Below are positions 12,630 to 13,869 of a stretch of 13,869 bases of DNA, in pieces. The stretch's first letter is position 1. Each line of letters opens with the position of its first letter. The notes under the pieces were generated by a model. It did no database searches. It saw only the letters and a program-made list of their open reading frames with translations, and was not told where the DNA came from. The position numbers were made by a program, and so were the translations under genes. The DNA is from DATKDP01 sp035546335 (GTDB lineage: Bacteria; Acidobacteriota; Thermoanaerobaculia; Gp7-AA8): positions 1 through 13,869 of the forward strand of contig DATKDP010000131.1 in assembly GCA_035546335.1 (NCBI GenBank), read 5' to 3'.

Positions 12630-13732
12630 AGCGATCCGACTTTCACTACGATCTTCCGAAGGAGCTGATCGCTCAGGCGCCTCTTCGACGAGGGGAGTCG
12701 CGCATGATGATCGTGCGCCCGGGCGAGGGCGCGACGGAGATCGAACATTCCTTGTTCTCGCAGTTTCCACTGCTCCTTTCGCCTGATGACCTTCTCGTTC
12801 TCAACGACACGCGCGTGTTCCCGGCGCGGCTGATCGCCGCGCCGCTCGGCAACATGAAAAGGCCGGTCGAAGTGCTGCTGACCGAGCGCGTTGCGCCGAT
12901 GCGCTGGGAAGCGTGGTGCAGGCCCGCTCGCCGGGTACGCCTCGGCGCGCGACTCGATTTCTCGGCCGAGCTGGCGGCGATGGTGATGGAAAAGCGTGAT
13001 GGCGTCGTCCTCCTCCAGTTCTCCATGGCGTCGGAGGCGGACGATCCGGAAGCTGCATTCTGGACGGAGCTCGAGCGGATCGGGCTGCCGCCGCTCCCTC
13101 CCTACATCCGGCGGGACGAGCCGCAGGACGAGGATCGCGAGCGCTATCAGACGATTTATGCGGCCAAGCGGGGAGCGATTGCCGCGCCGACCGCCGGTCT
13201 GCATTTCACGCCGGAGCTGCTGGACTCGATTCGAGCCCGAGGAGTGACGGTGGTCGAGATCACGCTGCATGTCGGGCTCGGAACGTTCGAGCCGGTCAAG
13301 GTCGAAGATCTCGCACGACATCGGATGCACAGCGAGCACTACGAGATCGGCGAGGGGGCCGCGAATGCGATCAACGGCGCGCTGAGGGAGGGGCGGCGCA
13401 TCGTCGCCGTCGGCACGACGGTCGTCCGGGCGCTGGAGAGCGCGGTCCGGGTGGGTGGAGGAGGGGTGAGAGCGGGTGCCGGCGAGACCGGCATTTTCAT
13501 CACGCCGGGATTCGAGTTTCGCGTGGTCGGTGCCCTTTTGACCAACTTTCACCTGCCGGAGTCGACGCTGTTGATGCTCGTTTCGGCATTCGGAGGGATG
13601 GAGACGATCCGGTCGGCGTATCGGGAGGCGGTCGGGAGGGGGTATCGGTTCTTCAGCTATGGAGATTGTATGTTCCTTGCGAGAATGGCGGATAGGAGAC
13701 AGTGGGAGCCAGAAAGATCAGATAGCAGATAG
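12626..13732 (+). CDS. queA: S-adenosylmethionine:tRNA ribosyltransferase-isomerase
   Basis: QueA transfers and isomerises the ribosyl part of SAM onto 7-aminomethyl-7-deazaguanine at the wobble position of tRNAs with GUN anticodons, giving epoxyqueuosine. The 368 residues begin MKRSDFHYDLPKELIAQ, the canonical N-terminus, and include VLNDTRVFPARL (58-69), RYQTIYA (173-179), APTAGLHFT (187-195), HVGLGTFEPV (215-224), VGTTVVRALES (262-272), TNFHLPESTLLMLVSAF (306-322) and FFSYGDCMFL (342-351). All conserved blocks are intact, so it should be active. E. coli QueA has 356 residues; the extra tail (ending SDSR) and the stop codon derive from an AGATAGCAGAT repeat. ATG 12626 overlaps the stop of the vapB-like gene, implying translational coupling and possible co-regulation by the antitoxin. 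The frame extends upstream to 12584, but homology starts at 12626. No other queuosine gene (tgt, queC-G) is in the window. Confidence 0.95.
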   Translation: MKRSDFHYDLPKELIAQAPLRRGESRMMIVRPGEGATEIEHSLFSQFPLLLSPDDLLVLNDTRVFPARLIAAPLGNMKRPVEVLLTERVAPMRWEAWCRPARRVRLGARLDFSAELAAMVMEKRDGVVLLQFSMASEADDPEAAFWTELERIGLPPLPPYIRRDEPQDEDRERYQTIYAAKRGAIAAPTAGLHFTPELLDSIRARGVTVVEITLHVGLGTFEPVKVEDLARHRMHSEHYEIGEGAANAINGALREGRRIVAVGTTVVRALESAVRVGGGGVRAGAGETGIFITPGFEFRVVGALLTNFHLPESTLLMLVSAFGGMETIRSAYREAVGRGYRFFSYGDCMFLARMADRRQWEPERSDSR

Positions 13733-13740
13733 CAGATCAG
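13716..13740. repeat. AGATAGCAGAT repeat at the 3' end of queA
   Basis: CAGATAG occurs twice in tandem (13719-13725, 13726-13732), flanked on both sides by GATCAG (13716-13721, 13735-13740). The TAG stop of queA (13730-13732) is inside the repeat. It matches the 14-bp repeat at 4211-4238, where another gene also ends. Confidence 0.7.
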
Positions 13741-13869
13741 TGCTGTCCAAATTAGCCCGGACTCAGGGGAGCAGCCCTGGGGTTTTCAGGGGTTTCGGTG
13801 TTGATCTGGTCGTTTTCAGGATGCGGCCTCCCATTTCTGCTGTCTCAATTGGCTAAGAAAAACTGAGCT
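13733..13869. other. Repeat-like intergenic sequence at the window end
   Basis: GCTGTCCAAATTAGCCC (13742-13758) and GCTGTCTCAATTGGCTA (13839-13855) form an imperfect direct repeat, about 70 percent identical, 97 bases apart. Between them GTTTTCAGG occurs twice (near 13782 and 13812). No gene or Shine-Dalgarno sequence is seen. It could be the end of a mobile or dispersed element that continues beyond the window, but no transposase signature is visible. Confidence 0.3.

Noticed and set aside
12630..13732. A hidden vapC toxin frame overlapping queA
   Set aside because: I looked for a PIN-domain pattern (an early DxS/T and spaced acidic residues) in the other frames here and found only Arg/Ser/Pro-rich shadow translations.
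13659..13856. 65-codon plus-strand frame running past the queA stop
   Set aside because: Its first part is queA coding sequence in another frame and the rest reads through repeat-like DNA; no Shine-Dalgarno sequence or family similarity.

Overview
The window is a compact, high-GC bacterial chromosome segment with eight protein-coding genes and several small repeat-rich intergenic stretches. There is no rRNA or tRNA gene, CRISPR array, phage gene or intact insertion sequence. Gene content (a giant CPBP-type membrane protease, a COG1022-type acyl-CoA ligase beside a FadJ-like enzyme, a fused MFS/spermidine-synthase-like protein, abundant short dispersed repeats) suggests a metagenome-derived Acidobacteriota-like lineage. 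No marker fixes the phylum, so this is inference only.

Layout. 1-355 has no convincing gene but carries an imperfect palindromic, dispersed-repeat-like element. 356-799 (+) encodes a small CoA-binding Rossmann protein. 819-4232 (+) encodes an 1137-residue polytopic membrane protein made of two tandem copies of one architecture; the first carries a complete CPBP glutamic/metal-type protease site and the second has lost it. 4211-4344 holds tandem 14-bp and 7-bp repeats with an inverted partner. 4455-6269 and 6295-8454 (+) form a likely fatty-acid degradation operon: long-chain acyl-CoA synthetase, then bifunctional enoyl-CoA hydratase/3-hydroxyacyl-CoA dehydrogenase. Thiolase and acyl-CoA dehydrogenase are not in the window. 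8687-9909 (+) is a translationally coupled pair: a membrane-anchored rhodanese and a MauE/DoxX-type membrane protein with a CGC motif. 9961-10164 is a repeat element with GC-rich hexamers at one end and their inverted copy at the other, enclosing a small relic reading frame. 10233-12269 (-) encodes the MFS/spermidine-synthase fusion. Divergently, 12423-13732 (+) pairs a VapB-type antitoxin with queA (queuosine biosynthesis), overlapping at ATGA.

How the genes relate. Only two functional couplings are strong: acyl-CoA synthetase with the FadJ-like enzyme (beta-oxidation), and rhodanese with MauE/DoxX (an envelope sulfur or thiol redox module). The VapB-queA pair is the most unusual arrangement, because queA occupies exactly the place where the toxin gene vapC would be expected. 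A second curiosity is that the stop codons of two unrelated genes (the CPBP protein and queA) lie inside copies of the same AGATAGCAGAT repeat. I did not find a clear, wholly new defence or mobile system. The best leads are the duplicated protease/pseudoprotease, the orphan antitoxin-queA operon, and the inverted-hexamer element.
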